Source of the DNA: Isoperla grammatica | Taxonomy: Eukaryota; Arthropoda; Insecta; Plecoptera; Perlodidae | Length of the DNA stretch: 64,000 nucleotides | Reading direction: 5' to 3' | Assembly: GCA_945910005.1 (NCBI GenBank) | Contig: OX246743.1 | Location: forward strand, 46,950,361-47,014,360 | Shown: piece after piece, positions 51,896 to 60,162 of the stretch | Numbering within the stretch: position 1 is the first letter of the stretch | Layout of the letters: each line of letters starts with the position of its first letter | Program-made: the position numbers and the translations under genes | The notes under the pieces: generated by a model | What the model was told of the DNA's origin: nothing | What the model saw: the letters and a program-made list of their open reading frames with translations, nothing else | Database searches by the model: none

Positions 51896-52790
51896 TAATG
51901 AAGAGAAGGGTCAAGTGGAAAAACGGACAGGGTCGCCTTTTGTCGCCTGTAACGACTGGCAGAGTTCTATACCGGGCCAATACGGTGAACTTCACCACTT
52001 TAAATGAATAGTAATTATAAAATGGTATATACGTTAAAAATTATTCAACATTATATGTAAAATAAATTACAGGAGACATCGCCAAACGGTTAAAGCTCGT
52101 AAATATTTTCTCTCGATTGGGCCAACCGACTCATAATGAAGATTCCAGCGTCGTCGGTATCATCTCAGCGGCGTCACATCTCGAAGCTCTCGGTACTAAT
52201 TGCTCGTTTGCCCCCCCCCCCCCCTCCCCCGCCACTCGGCGCACATATCCATCTACCTCCGTTTGTCAGCCATGTGGTTGTTTGAAAACATGGCCACGCT
52301 TCATTTAGGCGCGTCACGCGGTCGCCGTCGGCCCCTTTGACGGCGACGTCGTCGTGCAAGGGGGAGGGGGGGGGGGGGACGCCGTCGTTGTCGTCGGTGA
52401 AGATGGAGTCACGGCTCGGCGGTCGGACGCACAGCTGTCTGGGTATCACTCCCTACGTTGTCGCCGGCGAGATTCACAAATCGTCACTTTGTACGACTAA
52501 CTATTTGCACGTGGTTCGTCGCTCACTCACACTCACACACACTCACACGCAGGAAAGAAAGCGTGGACGGTGGTATTTTAATTCGTTTGTATTGTGAGAG
52601 TGGTGTTTTAGTGGGGGAGATAATGACTCATTAGTAGTGGACCAATTACACGAAGGGCTTTGTGAAATGCCGCACTAGATCTACTTCCGCTAAATTATCT
52701 TAGTTCAAAAGAAAACGTTAATAGTGGAAGATATGTGCAAACATATTCCGAGTATATGCATTCATTTAGATTATTTGTGTATTCATAGGT
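51896..52790. other. Intron sequence with a CpG-rich patch
   Basis: From about 52130 to 52480 the sequence is strikingly GC- and CpG-rich (GACGGCGACGTCGTCGTGC and similar), bounded by a C tract (52211-52224) and a G tract (52366-52378). The open frames there have no recognised domain. It could be a conserved regulatory or unmethylated island, but I see no direct proof. Confidence 0.4.
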
Positions 52791-53096
52791 TGCACGTACG
52801 TCACATCTTTGCGCGTGGCGGCCACATTTGTGATCAAACTTTAACGTTGCCATGGAGAAACAATTGAAGGCTGTTGTGGTAGAACACAGAAATTCTTAGT
52901 TCTTTAAATTCAGTCTGTTTTTTTAGATAAAATTGGTGTGTTAATATTTTATTTGTTTATTACTTATGTTTACTTTTTAAGTTATAAATAAGGCTTATTT
53001 ATTAAATTTCAATAGTATTTGCCAATGATCTAGGATTGGTCCGCATCAATTGTGTCGCAATCATGGCCGCTGTGACGTCACGTGGGAACTATGAAT
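52791..53096. mobile_element. Possible MITE with imperfect terminal inverted repeats
   Basis: ATTCATAGGTTGCACGTACG at 52791 is matched by the reverse complement of CGTGGGAACTATGAAT ending at 53096, with further partial symmetry around GCGGCCA. The interior is AT-rich. No clean target duplication is visible, so the call is tentative. Confidence 0.45.
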
Positions 53097-53822
53097 TGTG
53101 GTTTACTAAAGTTGTCCCAACGTAAGTATTGTCATGCTTACGAAATACCTGAGTACAATGCTGGAGCAACGCTACCAACTTAATTCTCTACTTCTCCAGT
53201 TCATAACCATCTAGTTGAAACGGGTCCAGTAGGGATAAAACACGATCTTTAATTGGTTACCTGGAATACTAGGCGTGTCCATTGAGGCCTGTCCACACTC
53301 TAAGCGCAGAAAAGACGACACTTTTACCTTTTACGAATGAGTGAAATAACGCCAAGAATCTGTTGAAGATCGTTGAATCAGCATGCATGACGGGACGATA
53401 GATAAGGATCTGCGTGATGTCGGTATGTAGGCTAACTACTTAGGTTGGGACTAGTTTATATATGTATATTAGGTATACTAGTATATATTATTTTATTATA
53501 GGACGTTGGTTAAAACTCCTTCCCAAGATGAGCGTTTCCCAAACTTCACAGCTCGCCCCCCCCCCCCTTTTTGTTGTTGATTTGTACACGCTTCCTTGAA
53601 AGTTTTGAACTAATGTTAGCTGTAGAACCATTGAGTTTATTACACTAATAAACTCAATGGTAGAACTGATGAGGGTAAAAGCTTTGCTTTATACAGAGTT
53701 TTGAACTCCATTCAATTTGATAGCAAATGCCCGGAAAATGATAAGGAAATTATATTGAGGCTGTCATTCAGCTCCGTCTCGAAGACATGGCGCCCTCGGT
53801 TATGGCTTCTCTCGCCTGATTG
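53097..53822. other. Last part of SoxE intron 1 before the repeated acceptor
   Basis: Holds a 12-base C tract (53556-53567) and a perfect 16-bp hairpin with a 3-base loop: ACCATTGAGTTTATTA at 53627-53642, CAC, then its reverse complement at 53646-53661. Nothing coding is supported. Confidence 0.6.
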
Positions 53823-53966
53823 TAGTAATGCTCTTGGTCACGTGGTTATTGCCTTGGTTCCAGGCTACGGTAGTAATGCTCTTGCTCACGTGGTTATTGC
53901 CTGGGTTCCAGGCTACGGTAGTAATGCTCTTGCTCACGTGGTTATTGCCTTGGTTGCAGGCTACGA
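53823..53966 (+). repeat. 48-bp triplicate spanning the SoxE exon 2 splice acceptor
   Basis: Three 48-bp units (from 53823, 53871, 53919) each carry TAGTAATGCTCTTG, a CACGTG E-box (53839, 53887, 53935), a T-rich run and an acceptor: TTCCAG|GCTACGG twice, then TTGCAG|GCTACGACTGG. The three possible exon starts are 53864, 53912 and 53960. As 48 is 16 codons and the units have no stop in the SoxE frame, use of an upstream acceptor would add 16 or 32 residues within the dimerisation segment. The third acceptor gives the family-standard protein. Confidence 0.93.
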
Positions 53967-54137
53967 CTGGACACTTCTCCCTGTAACTCAGAAGAGCACG
54001 GCCAAGCGCAAGCAGCACATTAAGAGGCCTATGAACGCCTTCATGGTCTGGGCCCAGGCGGCCCGCAGGAAGCTGGCCGACCAATACCCCCAGCTTCACA
54101 ACGCCGAGCTCAGCAAGACTCTCGGCAAGCTATGGAG
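53960..54137 (+). CDS. SoxE: SoxE transcription factor, second coding exon (dimerisation segment and first part of HMG box)
   Basis: It starts with GYDWTLLPV, the second half of the SoxE dimerisation segment. A short basic linker ([10 protein letters not shown]) follows, then the HMG box beginning [20 protein letters not shown], with [14 protein letters not shown] at the end. These are hallmark SoxE residues; the group-E-specific [14 protein letters not shown] distinguishes it from SoxB, C, D and F. The exon enters in phase 1. It leaves in phase 2 at AG|GTAAGA (54138), so that the Arg of KLWR is split across the intron; vertebrate SoxE genes have an HMG-box intron at the same place. The reading frame stays open upstream of the acceptor through the 48-bp triplicate. 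Function: sequence-specific minor-groove DNA binding in the nucleus, as a dimer for SoxE proteins. Confidence 0.97.
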
Positions 54138-54326
54138 GTAAGAACCACGTCCCATCTATGGTGGAGGTGCCGTGTTGCATATTTCTTGCAGACAGCCGTC
54201 CCGTCACACTCTTTAACCTATATTCGCCCCCTTCCACTTGAATATCACTCCTACTCGTCCTCTTCCAATCAACCCCCTACGTAATATGACATAGTTCTCC
54301 AGTTAAACAAGCAATTTAAATTTTTT

Positions 54327-54332
54327 TTTATT
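54327..54332 (-). terminator. NDUFS4: Likely polyadenylation signal for NDUFS4
   Basis: AATAAA on the minus strand, about 125 bases beyond the NDUFS4 stop codon. The 54138-54454 stretch, which is also SoxE intron 2, holds nothing else recognised and would include the NDUFS4 3'UTR. Confidence 0.5.
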
Positions 54333-54454
54333 AATTGTCGGCATTTCACATCACGAAAAGGAAGTACAAACCAATTAAATGTTATGTTCCGGCATAAAGC
54401 TGTGATTTAAAACACGGATGGACAAAGCTCCACAGTCACAGTTGAGTAGTGTTT

Positions 54455-54641
54455 TCACTTGGTAGATGTGCGACATCGCTTATCCCAGGAGTAGTTGGAG
54501 GCGTAGGATCCAGGACGCAGGGCCTGCCCGATGTATCTGGGACGATGGTCCAGGAACCAGGGGTAACCATACTTCTCGCAGAAGGCTATCGCATCCCTCT
54601 CAGAGGAGAACTTCAGTTTCATGTTTCCCATGGGATCCCCA
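54455..54641 (-). CDS. NDUFS4: NDUFS4 (complex I 18-kDa subunit), last exon
   Basis: NDUFS4 is an accessory subunit of mitochondrial NADH:ubiquinone oxidoreductase, needed for assembly and stability of the N-module in the matrix arm. This exon gives 61 residues from GDPMGNMKLKFSS through AIAFCEKYGYPWF to SYASNYSWDKRCRTSTK and a TGA. It matches the family C-terminus, which ends in (F/Y)(S/A)W(N/D)KR.R.STK. The acceptor TTTCAG lies at 54642-54647. The first base completes a phase-2 codon with the preceding exon to give WASSGDP, as in WAST(A/G)DP of other animals. It lies antisense inside SoxE intron 2. Only this copy of the repeated exon retains the true C-terminus. Confidence 0.95.
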
Positions 54642-55070
54642 CTGAAACAGATATCATTCATGAGGCGTAGGATCCAGGACGCAGGGCCTGCCCGATGTAT
54701 CTGGGACGATGGTCCAGGAACCAGGGGTAACCATACTTCTCGCAGAAGGCTATCGCATCCCTCTCAGAGGAGAACTTCAGTTTCATGTTTCCCATGGGAT
54801 CCCCACTGAAACAGATATCATTCATGAGGCGTAGGATCCAGGACGCAGGGCCTGTCCGATGTATCTAGGACGATGATCCAGGAACCAAGGGTAACCATAC
54901 TTCTCGCAGAAGGCTATCGCATCCCTCTCAGAGGAGAACTTCAGTTTCATGTTTCCCATGGGATCCCCACTGAAACAGATATCATTCATAAGGCGTAGGA
55001 TCCAGGACGCAGGGCCTGTCCGATGTATCTGGGACGATGATCCAGGAACCAAGGGTAACCATACTTCTCA
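54642..55070 (-). pseudogene. Tandem partial copies of the NDUFS4 last exon (164-bp period)
   Basis: The segment 54501-54664 is repeated at 54665-54828 and 54829-54992, then a partial copy from 54993 to about 55068. The two full copies keep an intact acceptor (exon starts at 54805 and 54969) and the reading frame through LRPGSYAS, but the copy junction then reads TGA, for example at 54822. Splicing to them would remove about 13 C-terminal residues. The partial copy has lost its acceptor and part of the exon. Copies differ by only a few bases, so the duplication is recent or homogenised. Confidence 0.9.
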
Positions 55071-55080
55071 GAGGGGAACC

Positions 55081-55240
55081 GTAGATCTCCCACTATCAGT
55101 AGCAAGGTTCCTCCACCCACCTGGACGCCCACCCCATGAGCGGGTTCTCCCAGTGTCAGTAGCAAGGTTCTTCCACCCACCTGGACGCCCACCCTATGAG
55201 CGGGTTCTCCCAGTGTCAGTAGCAAGGTTCCTCCACCCAC
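55081..55240 (-). repeat. 60-bp copies of the NDUFS4 middle-exon donor region
   Basis: The end of the NDUFS4 middle exon and its donor (CCAG|GTGGGTGG) are repeated with a 60-bp period; further donors lie at 55180 and 55120 besides the one at 55240. Only the donor nearest the exon gives an uninterrupted product. Reading through it gives a stop (TGA) a few codons later. Confidence 0.9.
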
Positions 55241-55419
55241 CTGGACGCCCACCCCATGAGCGGGTTCTCCCACCGGGCGCGGGTGTCGAACTCGAGGGTC
55301 CACCCGTACACGTTGTTCGACCCAGACTGCATCGCGTTCTTGGCCTCCTCGTAGATGCGCACGCGTCGGCCGGTCACGTGCTCGATGGGGATGCCGGTCA
55401 CCGGGGTGATCTGTGTGAT
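55241..55419 (-). CDS. NDUFS4: NDUFS4 (complex I 18-kDa subunit), middle exon
   Basis: It encodes 59 residues plus two bases. [20 protein letters not shown], then [11 protein letters not shown], then [17 protein letters not shown] match the core of NDUFS4 ([34 protein letters not shown]). The acceptor is CTGCTCAG|ATCACA, entering in phase 0, and the donor is CCAG|GTGGGT, leaving in phase 2; both phases fit the neighbouring exons. The domain belongs to the ETC complex I subunit family and the protein acts in the mitochondrial matrix arm. Both its acceptor and its donor regions have been tandemly copied just outside the exon. Confidence 0.95.
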
Positions 55420-55680
55420 CTGAGCAGGGCAAGCATTGTGATCACTTACAGACCCTCCCTAGGAACCCATATAACGCGTCGGCCGGTCACGTGCTCGATG
55501 GGGATGCCGGTCACCGGGGTGATCTGTGTGATCTGAGCAGGGCAAGCATTGTGATCACTTACAGACCCTCTCTAGGACCCATATAACGCGTCGGCCGGTC
55601 ACCGGGGTGATCTGTGTGATCTGGGCAGGGCAAGCATTGTGATCACTTAAAGACCCTCCCTATAGGAACCCATATAACAC
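55420..55680 (-). repeat. Copies of the NDUFS4 middle-exon acceptor region (about 114-bp period)
   Basis: The exon start with its acceptor and about 50 bases of intron (AGGGTCTGTAAGTGATCAC side) recurs twice to the right. The further acceptors give exon starts at about 55532 and 55620. In the first extra copy the frame runs about 20 codons and then reaches TAA in the intron-derived part. The second extra copy has a deletion within the exon-derived part. Neither can give a full-length product unless skipped. Confidence 0.88.
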
Positions 55681-55772
55681 TATTGGCCGCCTTGGCTAGT
55701 TGGTTCTAGATTCGCTTTCCTTGTTTATCTCCTAAACTAAGACAGCTAGAACAAAACGGATCACTCCCTCAC

Positions 55773-55920
55773 CTGGCCGCATATACTCAGGTTGCCCTTG
55801 TGACGAGCAATTTCCAATCGCTCCTTTGTGTTCAACATGACTGTGGGGTTGTCCAACTGCTCAGCCTCACAGATGCAGAGAGCTTCTTCCACCTTCGAGC
55901 TCGGGCGCACCTGGATCCCT
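55773..55920 (-). CDS. NDUFS4: NDUFS4, upstream exon (N-terminal part of the mature protein)
   Basis: A 148-base exon with acceptor TTGCAG (55921-55926) and donor CCAG|GTGAGG. It begins in phase 2 and ends in phase 0, which fits the next exon. It reads GIQVRPSSKVEEALCICEAE, then LDNPTVMLNTKERLEIARHK. The later part matches the weakly conserved (V/I)..(D/N)(T/E)KERL(D/E)I region ahead of the TGVPEEH motif of NDUFS4. The first part is less conserved, so the assignment relies on frame, splice phase and position. The exon with the mitochondrial targeting sequence was not found; it may lie to the right. Confidence 0.75.
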
Positions 55921-55926
55921 CTGCAA

Positions 55927-56264
55927 TTACCACAACCTCTTTCATTTAGACTAAGAGCCAGGCACTAGTTGGCCTGGCTAAGCTGTCGCCTACGCCGCTA
56001 GAAGTTGTAATCAAAACACCAGTCTTGTCTTAAATCTCAGCGACAGTCGATTGGAGGGCAATGTGGTACCTGAAGTGATCAGTCAGTGATCAACTTGATA
56101 TTTTCCATGTAGTTTGTAGCTGGGAAGGTTGGTCTTTTTGTTGAATTAACACAACAATAACCAATTGTTTTAACTAATTGTTATTAATTGTTATGTTAGT
56201 CTGCGAAGTATGTGAAGCAGAGATGATACGCCCTACTGTGATGGGCTGTGCCCTACTACCATAA
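55927..56264. other. NDUFS4 intron / SoxE intron 2 spacer
   Basis: No exon recognised. I looked on the minus strand for a start codon followed by a phase-2 donor that could encode a targeting peptide and found no convincing one. Confidence 0.45.
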
Positions 56265-56940
56265 AGTCCGATTCACACAAAGTTATAAGGTATTGCAATA
56301 GCAATAAGAATAGGGTATAAGAAAGTGGTATAAGGTATAAGCTTAGGACGCCAAAGACTTTCCTGAAAAGATATTACATTTTTGTGTAGACTTTTTTGAC
56401 TTGCTCTGGCGGCAGTTTAAGCAACTACAGCTGGCTGTCAATCAGCTGACTTCCCGCAGCTGTTATTTACGTTTTAAACCGGCATCGAATGTATTGACAA
56501 TAATTAAAAACAATAGTTAAAAATAATAAGAAAAATAATAACTATTATTATTAATTATTGTTATGTTGTAAAATCATTAATGACGCCGATGGGAGAAGAT
56601 ATTTTGCACGTAGTCACCGGATGCTAGGTCTATTTGATGTGAACCGGATGTATACGGTGAGTTTTTGTTTTGACTAATAATTTACAATGAATCATCTGTT
56701 ACATTGATTCAAGTTGCTAGCATCCCATTGGCGTGTTATAAGTGAGGTTTCAACGCATGATTGGTCCGTCATAAGAAAATTGAAATATCTGAACTCTCTT
56801 ATACCAGTCTTATACCAATTGCTATTGCTATTGCAATGACACATTTGTGTGAACCCTTGTACGTAATCCCTATAGCCCAACATGGCTTGTGACTATACCT
56901 ATACCTTATGACATTCTTATAACTTTGTGTGAATCGGGCT
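56265..56940. mobile_element. 676-bp MITE with TAA target duplication (PIF/Harbinger-like)
   Basis: The ends AGTCCGATTCACACAAAG (left) and its near reverse complement CTTTGTGTGAATCGGGCT (right) form the terminal inverted repeats. Flanking TAA occurs at 56262-56264 and 56941-56943. A three-base TWA duplication fits PIF/Harbinger. A second inverted pair (ATTGCAATAGCAATA near 56293 and TATTGCTATTGCAAT near 56824) lies inside. No transposase is present. Confidence 0.82.
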
Positions 56941-57210
56941 TAACACTGCTAACAACGCACCAGTCACCACTAATTAACCCACTATTTGATAGCGTTGCGG
57001 TTAAATCTGAACTTAACAAAGAAATAATAGTAAATCTCTCACCTTGGAATGTGCAGGGTTGTTTTCGAACCAAGAACCTTTCGGAAGACATTCATTTTAG
57101 TGGTTGAGCGTGTTCATAACACGAAGAAATAACGTTCGTATGACATTTCTATACAACACATTGTTGAAACCACCGCTTTCTCGACGTAGAGACTTGAGTT
57201 GACTCGGGAC

Positions 57211-57381
57211 CAAGGTCTACTTGATCTCTGCCTAGCGGAGGCTCGTCGAACTCCCAAGTTGCGAGCTTTGACCAACTTTGACCATGGATTTATAATAGCA
57301 ACTCCATGCTTTGACCATTAGGTACTATTATAAATCCATGCTTTGACGATCCTCCGCTAGTTGGAGATCAAGTGGACCTTG
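57211..57381. mobile_element. 171-bp near-palindromic MITE with 9-bp target duplication (Mutator-like)
   Basis: About 40-bp inverted repeats (CAAGGTCTACTTGATCTC on the left, CAAGGTCCACTTGATCTC on the right as reverse complement) are flanked by an exact ACTCGGGAC direct repeat at 57202-57210 and 57382-57390. The centre contains a second palindrome (ATGGATTTATAATAG with CTATTATAAATCCAT). A 9-bp duplication with long inverted repeats suggests a Mutator-like origin, but the superfamily is inferred. Confidence 0.85.
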
Positions 57382-57588
57382 ACTCGGGACAGTGGATAAA
57401 GAAGCTGGCTAAAGAGGGTACGGGCATGCCCATAACCCTACACTGGCCATCCTGTCCTTTCATGGGACAGGAAAACAACAATAAAATAAAATTAATTACA
57501 TGAGGTTTTCGGTATTATCAGACTATATTACTAGTTATAGTTAAACAATCCGCTATCTGTGCTCTTATCAATGTTCTGTTTGTTCCAG

Positions 57589-57676
57589 GATACTGAGCGA
57601 GGACGAGAAACACCCGTTCATCGAGGAGGCCGAGCGGTTGAGAAGTGCTCACAAGAAGGATCATCCCGACTACAAG
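57589..57676 (+). CDS. SoxE: SoxE transcription factor, third coding exon (end of HMG box)
   Basis: After TGTTCCAG the exon completes the split Arg and reads [18 protein letters not shown], then HKKDHPDYK, the second half of the SoxE HMG box (helix 3 and tail). A His replaces the Arg usual in EKRPF. The frame is phase 2 at entry. SoxE proteins normally continue DYKYQPRRRK. Here a donor at 57677 (AAG|GTTGGT) would leave phase 0 after DYK; the donor is weak, and a GTGATT four bases later is an alternative. Read-through gives a stop about ten codons later. No YQPRRR-coding exon was found to 64000, so the remaining exons should lie beyond the window. Confidence 0.93.
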
Positions 57677-58049
57677 GTTGGTGATTTGCATCAACACGTT
57701 TTAGAATAAGGATACATTGCAATTTCACATTCGTATCTTCTTATACGCCATGAAAATAGATGTGCTAACTTTTAACACATAACATCTCTCCATATCTAAA
57801 ATAGCTATTACCCGTAGTTTTTAAGATATAAGTATATACTACGTAACTACAAACACCAAAGTTCACATCCACTAGAAATTACATATTTTAAAATGTTTCC
57901 CATTTGGGTTCATGCCGCTAATTCTTTTGTGTTATTAATTATATTATACAATTCAGTAAATATGATATTTGAATCTAGTGAAGATCGTTTCAAGGCATTT
58001 GATTATAGTTAACACGGTGAAAGCAAGTTAATGAAATAATACATACATT
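57677..58049 (+). other. Start of SoxE intron 3, nothing recognised
   Basis: AT-rich non-coding sequence between the SoxE exon 3 donor and a MITE. Confidence 0.5.
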
Positions 58050-58052
58050 CAG

Positions 58053-58500
58053 GCCGTATCTCAAAGCTCCAAGTATGGACTAAAATGTTAGTCAACTATT
58101 TTCGGGAACTAAATTAACTGCTAAATGCTAATCACTAGAGCTTTGGACATGATGACCAGATGTGGAAATACATAACCTTTAAATCCAACGAAAAATACCA
58201 AAAATATTAATAGAGCCCACAGCATATTATTTAAATGATGCAATAAGCAATGTCTACACTGACATAAAGTCAGATATTGTAAAATAATACAATGTTTACT
58301 CACATTTGATGTGCACCTCAGCTTTGTCTTCAACGTCCTCCATCTTTAGACGTTAGCTGTCGAATGTAGTCACCACTTTCGGTTCCTAACAGCTATCGAC
58401 TAAAAGTGTAACGACTTTGAGCTTTGGTCGCCTACTTATTACGTCACTTCCTCCAAAATAGTTGACTATTTCGCCTACTAAGGAGCTTTGAGATACGGTC
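58053..58500. mobile_element. 448-bp MITE with TCA target duplication
   Basis: The terminal inverted repeats are GGCCGTATCTCAAAGCTCC on the left and GACCGTATCTCAAAGCTCC on the right (reverse complement), with TCA at 58050-58052 and 58501-58503. A second imperfect inverted pair (GTTAGTCAACTATTTT and AAAATAGTTGACTATTT) is near the ends. There is no transposase; a three-base duplication suggests a PIF/Harbinger or ISL2EU relative. Confidence 0.8.
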
Positions 58501-58759
58501 TCACTGGGCTTTGTTATAACGAGCCTAAAAGTCAATTTTCTATACAACGCGTCCCGTCAACGTATTCTGCAAAGAGATGTGATGCGATGCTCCTCTTTAG
58601 GTGACTATCTAGGTGTTGTGGTATTTGGAATATATTTGAAACGGAATGTCCGGGGCCGGTCTAAATATGAGTGAATCGAAGCATTCCTGTCTTGACTTAG
58701 GAAAACTTCGGAAACAACCCTCAGCCAAGACTGGCAGGGTTCGTTGCTGTCATGTTTCT

Positions 58760-58825
58760 TCACTGTTGGGTGGCCTGTTCGAACTGCGTCAGGATTATTA
58801 GGAAGGTGCTGATCGTCCCAATGCA
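58760..58825 (-). CDS. Gustatory receptor, shared C-terminal exon 3 (last exon)
   Basis: A 66-base terminal exon after acceptor TCTTGTTTCAG. It reads CIGTISTFLIILTQF, six more residues and TGA. The family signature TYxxxxxQF in transmembrane segment 7 of insect gustatory receptors appears as TFLIILTQF, with Phe for Tyr. Entry is phase 0, matching the donor of the preceding exon at 59680. It ends the receptor and places the C-terminus a few residues after the last membrane helix, as usual for this family. The exon was identified by motif, frame and splice phase together. Confidence 0.92.
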   Translation of the reverse strand, partial: CIGTISTFLIILTQFEQATQQ

Positions 58826-58939
58826 CTGAAACAAGACACAAAGAGCTTCAACTGCGAAGAAACACTCATCGTGGGGCAAATCGTTGCTTACCACGAAATA
58901 CGAGACTTGAGTGTTACTTTAACTGTTCAAGCTCAAGTT

Positions 58940-59090
58940 ACGGTATTATAATCCCATCCGCCATTGCGATTTGAACCCCGTCTCCGTGCAAATTAACCCG
59001 TCGAATTAGCTACTCGCCAAGCTTTAATGAACACTGGCGTGACTCTCTCCTTAGTAAAGACGAATCAATCAATCAATCAATCAATCTACC
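58940..59090 (-). mobile_element. tRNA-derived SINE fragment in the receptor intron
   Basis: Read on the minus strand, TTGGCGAGTAGCTAA resembles a pol III A-box and GGGGTTCAAATCGC (at about 58965-58978) a B-box. On the plus strand a (AATC)n microsatellite lies at about 59065-59086, next to the A-box side. Boundaries and target duplication are not resolved. Confidence 0.45.
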
Positions 59091-59680
59091 CCTCTCATTT
59101 CTTGCAATCAACTTTAATATCACCTCTAAAGTGTGTACGAGTGCGCACCCCATAAATATCTCATCAAGAGAGTGATTGCTTAATGCTTATTGCTTATTGC
59201 TTAGCTGTCTGCTAGGATACACAATCGATTAGGGTAGTGGCGATAATATAACCGCGCCGCGCTAGATTACGCTTTTTGTTCTTGAGAAGGCGCTACACAA
59301 TATTGAAAACGTGATCAATATTCCGGATGTGGTTTCGTAAGAACTAAAAACTGCAATTTAAAGTGTTTTAAATATTTCAACTGTAGGGTTGTAATTGGTC
59401 ATGTAAATAAACAATTATTGCGTGACTGACCTATCAGGGTAATATATATTTTTTTTTAATATCGTGTAGCGTTCTCAGATGTTACTAGAAAACTGATATT
59501 TCGGTCGGTTTTATGCAACGCGTTCTCATAACACTCTTGCCTGTCCGGTCATAGATGATTGTATGGGGCATCTAAAATTTTCTTTCATCAAATTTCTTTG
59601 TATACATCGTTTCAAAAAAGTAAAACTTTGACCATTGCGAGGGTATCTGTGTTCACTTAGGATGCATGCTTCATGCTTAC
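59091..59680 (-). other. Intron between receptor C-terminal exons 2 and 3
   Basis: Non-coding; I see nothing further in it. Confidence 0.5.
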
Positions 59681-59770
59681 CGCCAACACCAACGTAAAGT
59701 CCAGAGGGAAAAAGCCGCACGCAGTAAACACCACGTTTCGGTGTAGGAGCTGCTTCGAGATCAGTCGCAA
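59681..59770 (-). CDS. Gustatory receptor, shared C-terminal exon 2
   Basis: A 90-base, 30-codon exon with acceptor CTTTCAG and donor GGCG|GTAAGC, phase 0 at both ends. It reads LRLISKQLLHRNVVFTACG, then FFPLDFTLVLA. FTACGFFPLD is the conserved stretch just before transmembrane segment 7 in insect gustatory receptors (F.A.G.F.LD). Family receptors are seven-helix ligand-gated cation channels of the chemosensory neuron membrane, with an inverted topology. The exon sits between C-terminal exons 1 and 3 and joins both in frame. Confidence 0.94.
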
Positions 59771-60090
59771 CTGAAAGTTAAAACACTTTTCACTTATCCG
59801 AGAAACAAACACATTTTGAAGTAAAATACAACTTTTGAGTAGTTCGATAGTAGTTTCCAGGGTTAAGTAAGTAAACTTAAGATTTTAAGTTAAGACCAAT
59901 ATTTTTGAGCTGCGTCGGGCATCTCGGGCCCTGATTGTATCCAGCCCAAGGTCATAAATGATCCCTTATGATCGTGTTTTAATGCTTGTGACCCTGCAGT
60001 GTCGGCAGCATGCGACTAGTTACGTTGGGACAGCTATGCAACTGTATCTGTGTGTGAGGTTATGTGTATATAGGCCAGGGAGTGACTTAC

Positions 60091-60162
60091 GGACTTCCTT
60101 ATTTCTGGAGTAACTCGAGGCTCGTTGAGTATGTCATGCGCGATCAGGGCCGTCCTCTCAGC
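60091..60162 (-). CDS. Gustatory receptor, shared C-terminal exon 1
   Basis: A 72-base, 24-codon exon with a strong acceptor (TTTTCTTCCCACAG) and donor TCC|GTAAGT, phase 0 on both sides. It reads AERTALIAHDILNEPRVTPE, then IRKS. In insect gustatory receptors the segment after transmembrane helix 6 has the form (E/A)..T..L...L, with a short intracellular loop before the FS.QL motif; this fits. Joining to the N-terminal exons gives ...TTDE-AERTALI or ...ASTE-AERTALI, both in frame. Confidence 0.9.

Larger units (their letters stand above)
12869..53959 (+). other. SoxE: SoxE intron 1, about 41 kb, filled with satellite DNA
   Basis: Bounded by the donor at 12869 and the acceptor AG at 53958-53959. 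It holds at least five tandem-repeat families and several MITE/SINE-like elements, listed separately. The first 350 bases contain a 14-base G tract (13062-13075) and nothing else that I recognise. No other gene is supported inside this intron. Confidence 0.8.

Noticed and set aside
54949..55536. 195-codon plus-strand frame and 148-codon minus-strand frame over NDUFS4
   Set aside because: Antisense or off-frame readings through NDUFS4 exon duplicates; the frames change register at each duplicated border.
58121..58333. 70-codon minus-strand frame rich in Leu/Phe as a receptor helix exon
   Set aside because: It lies inside a MITE and matches no receptor motif; the true last exon with TFLIILTQF is at 58760-58825.
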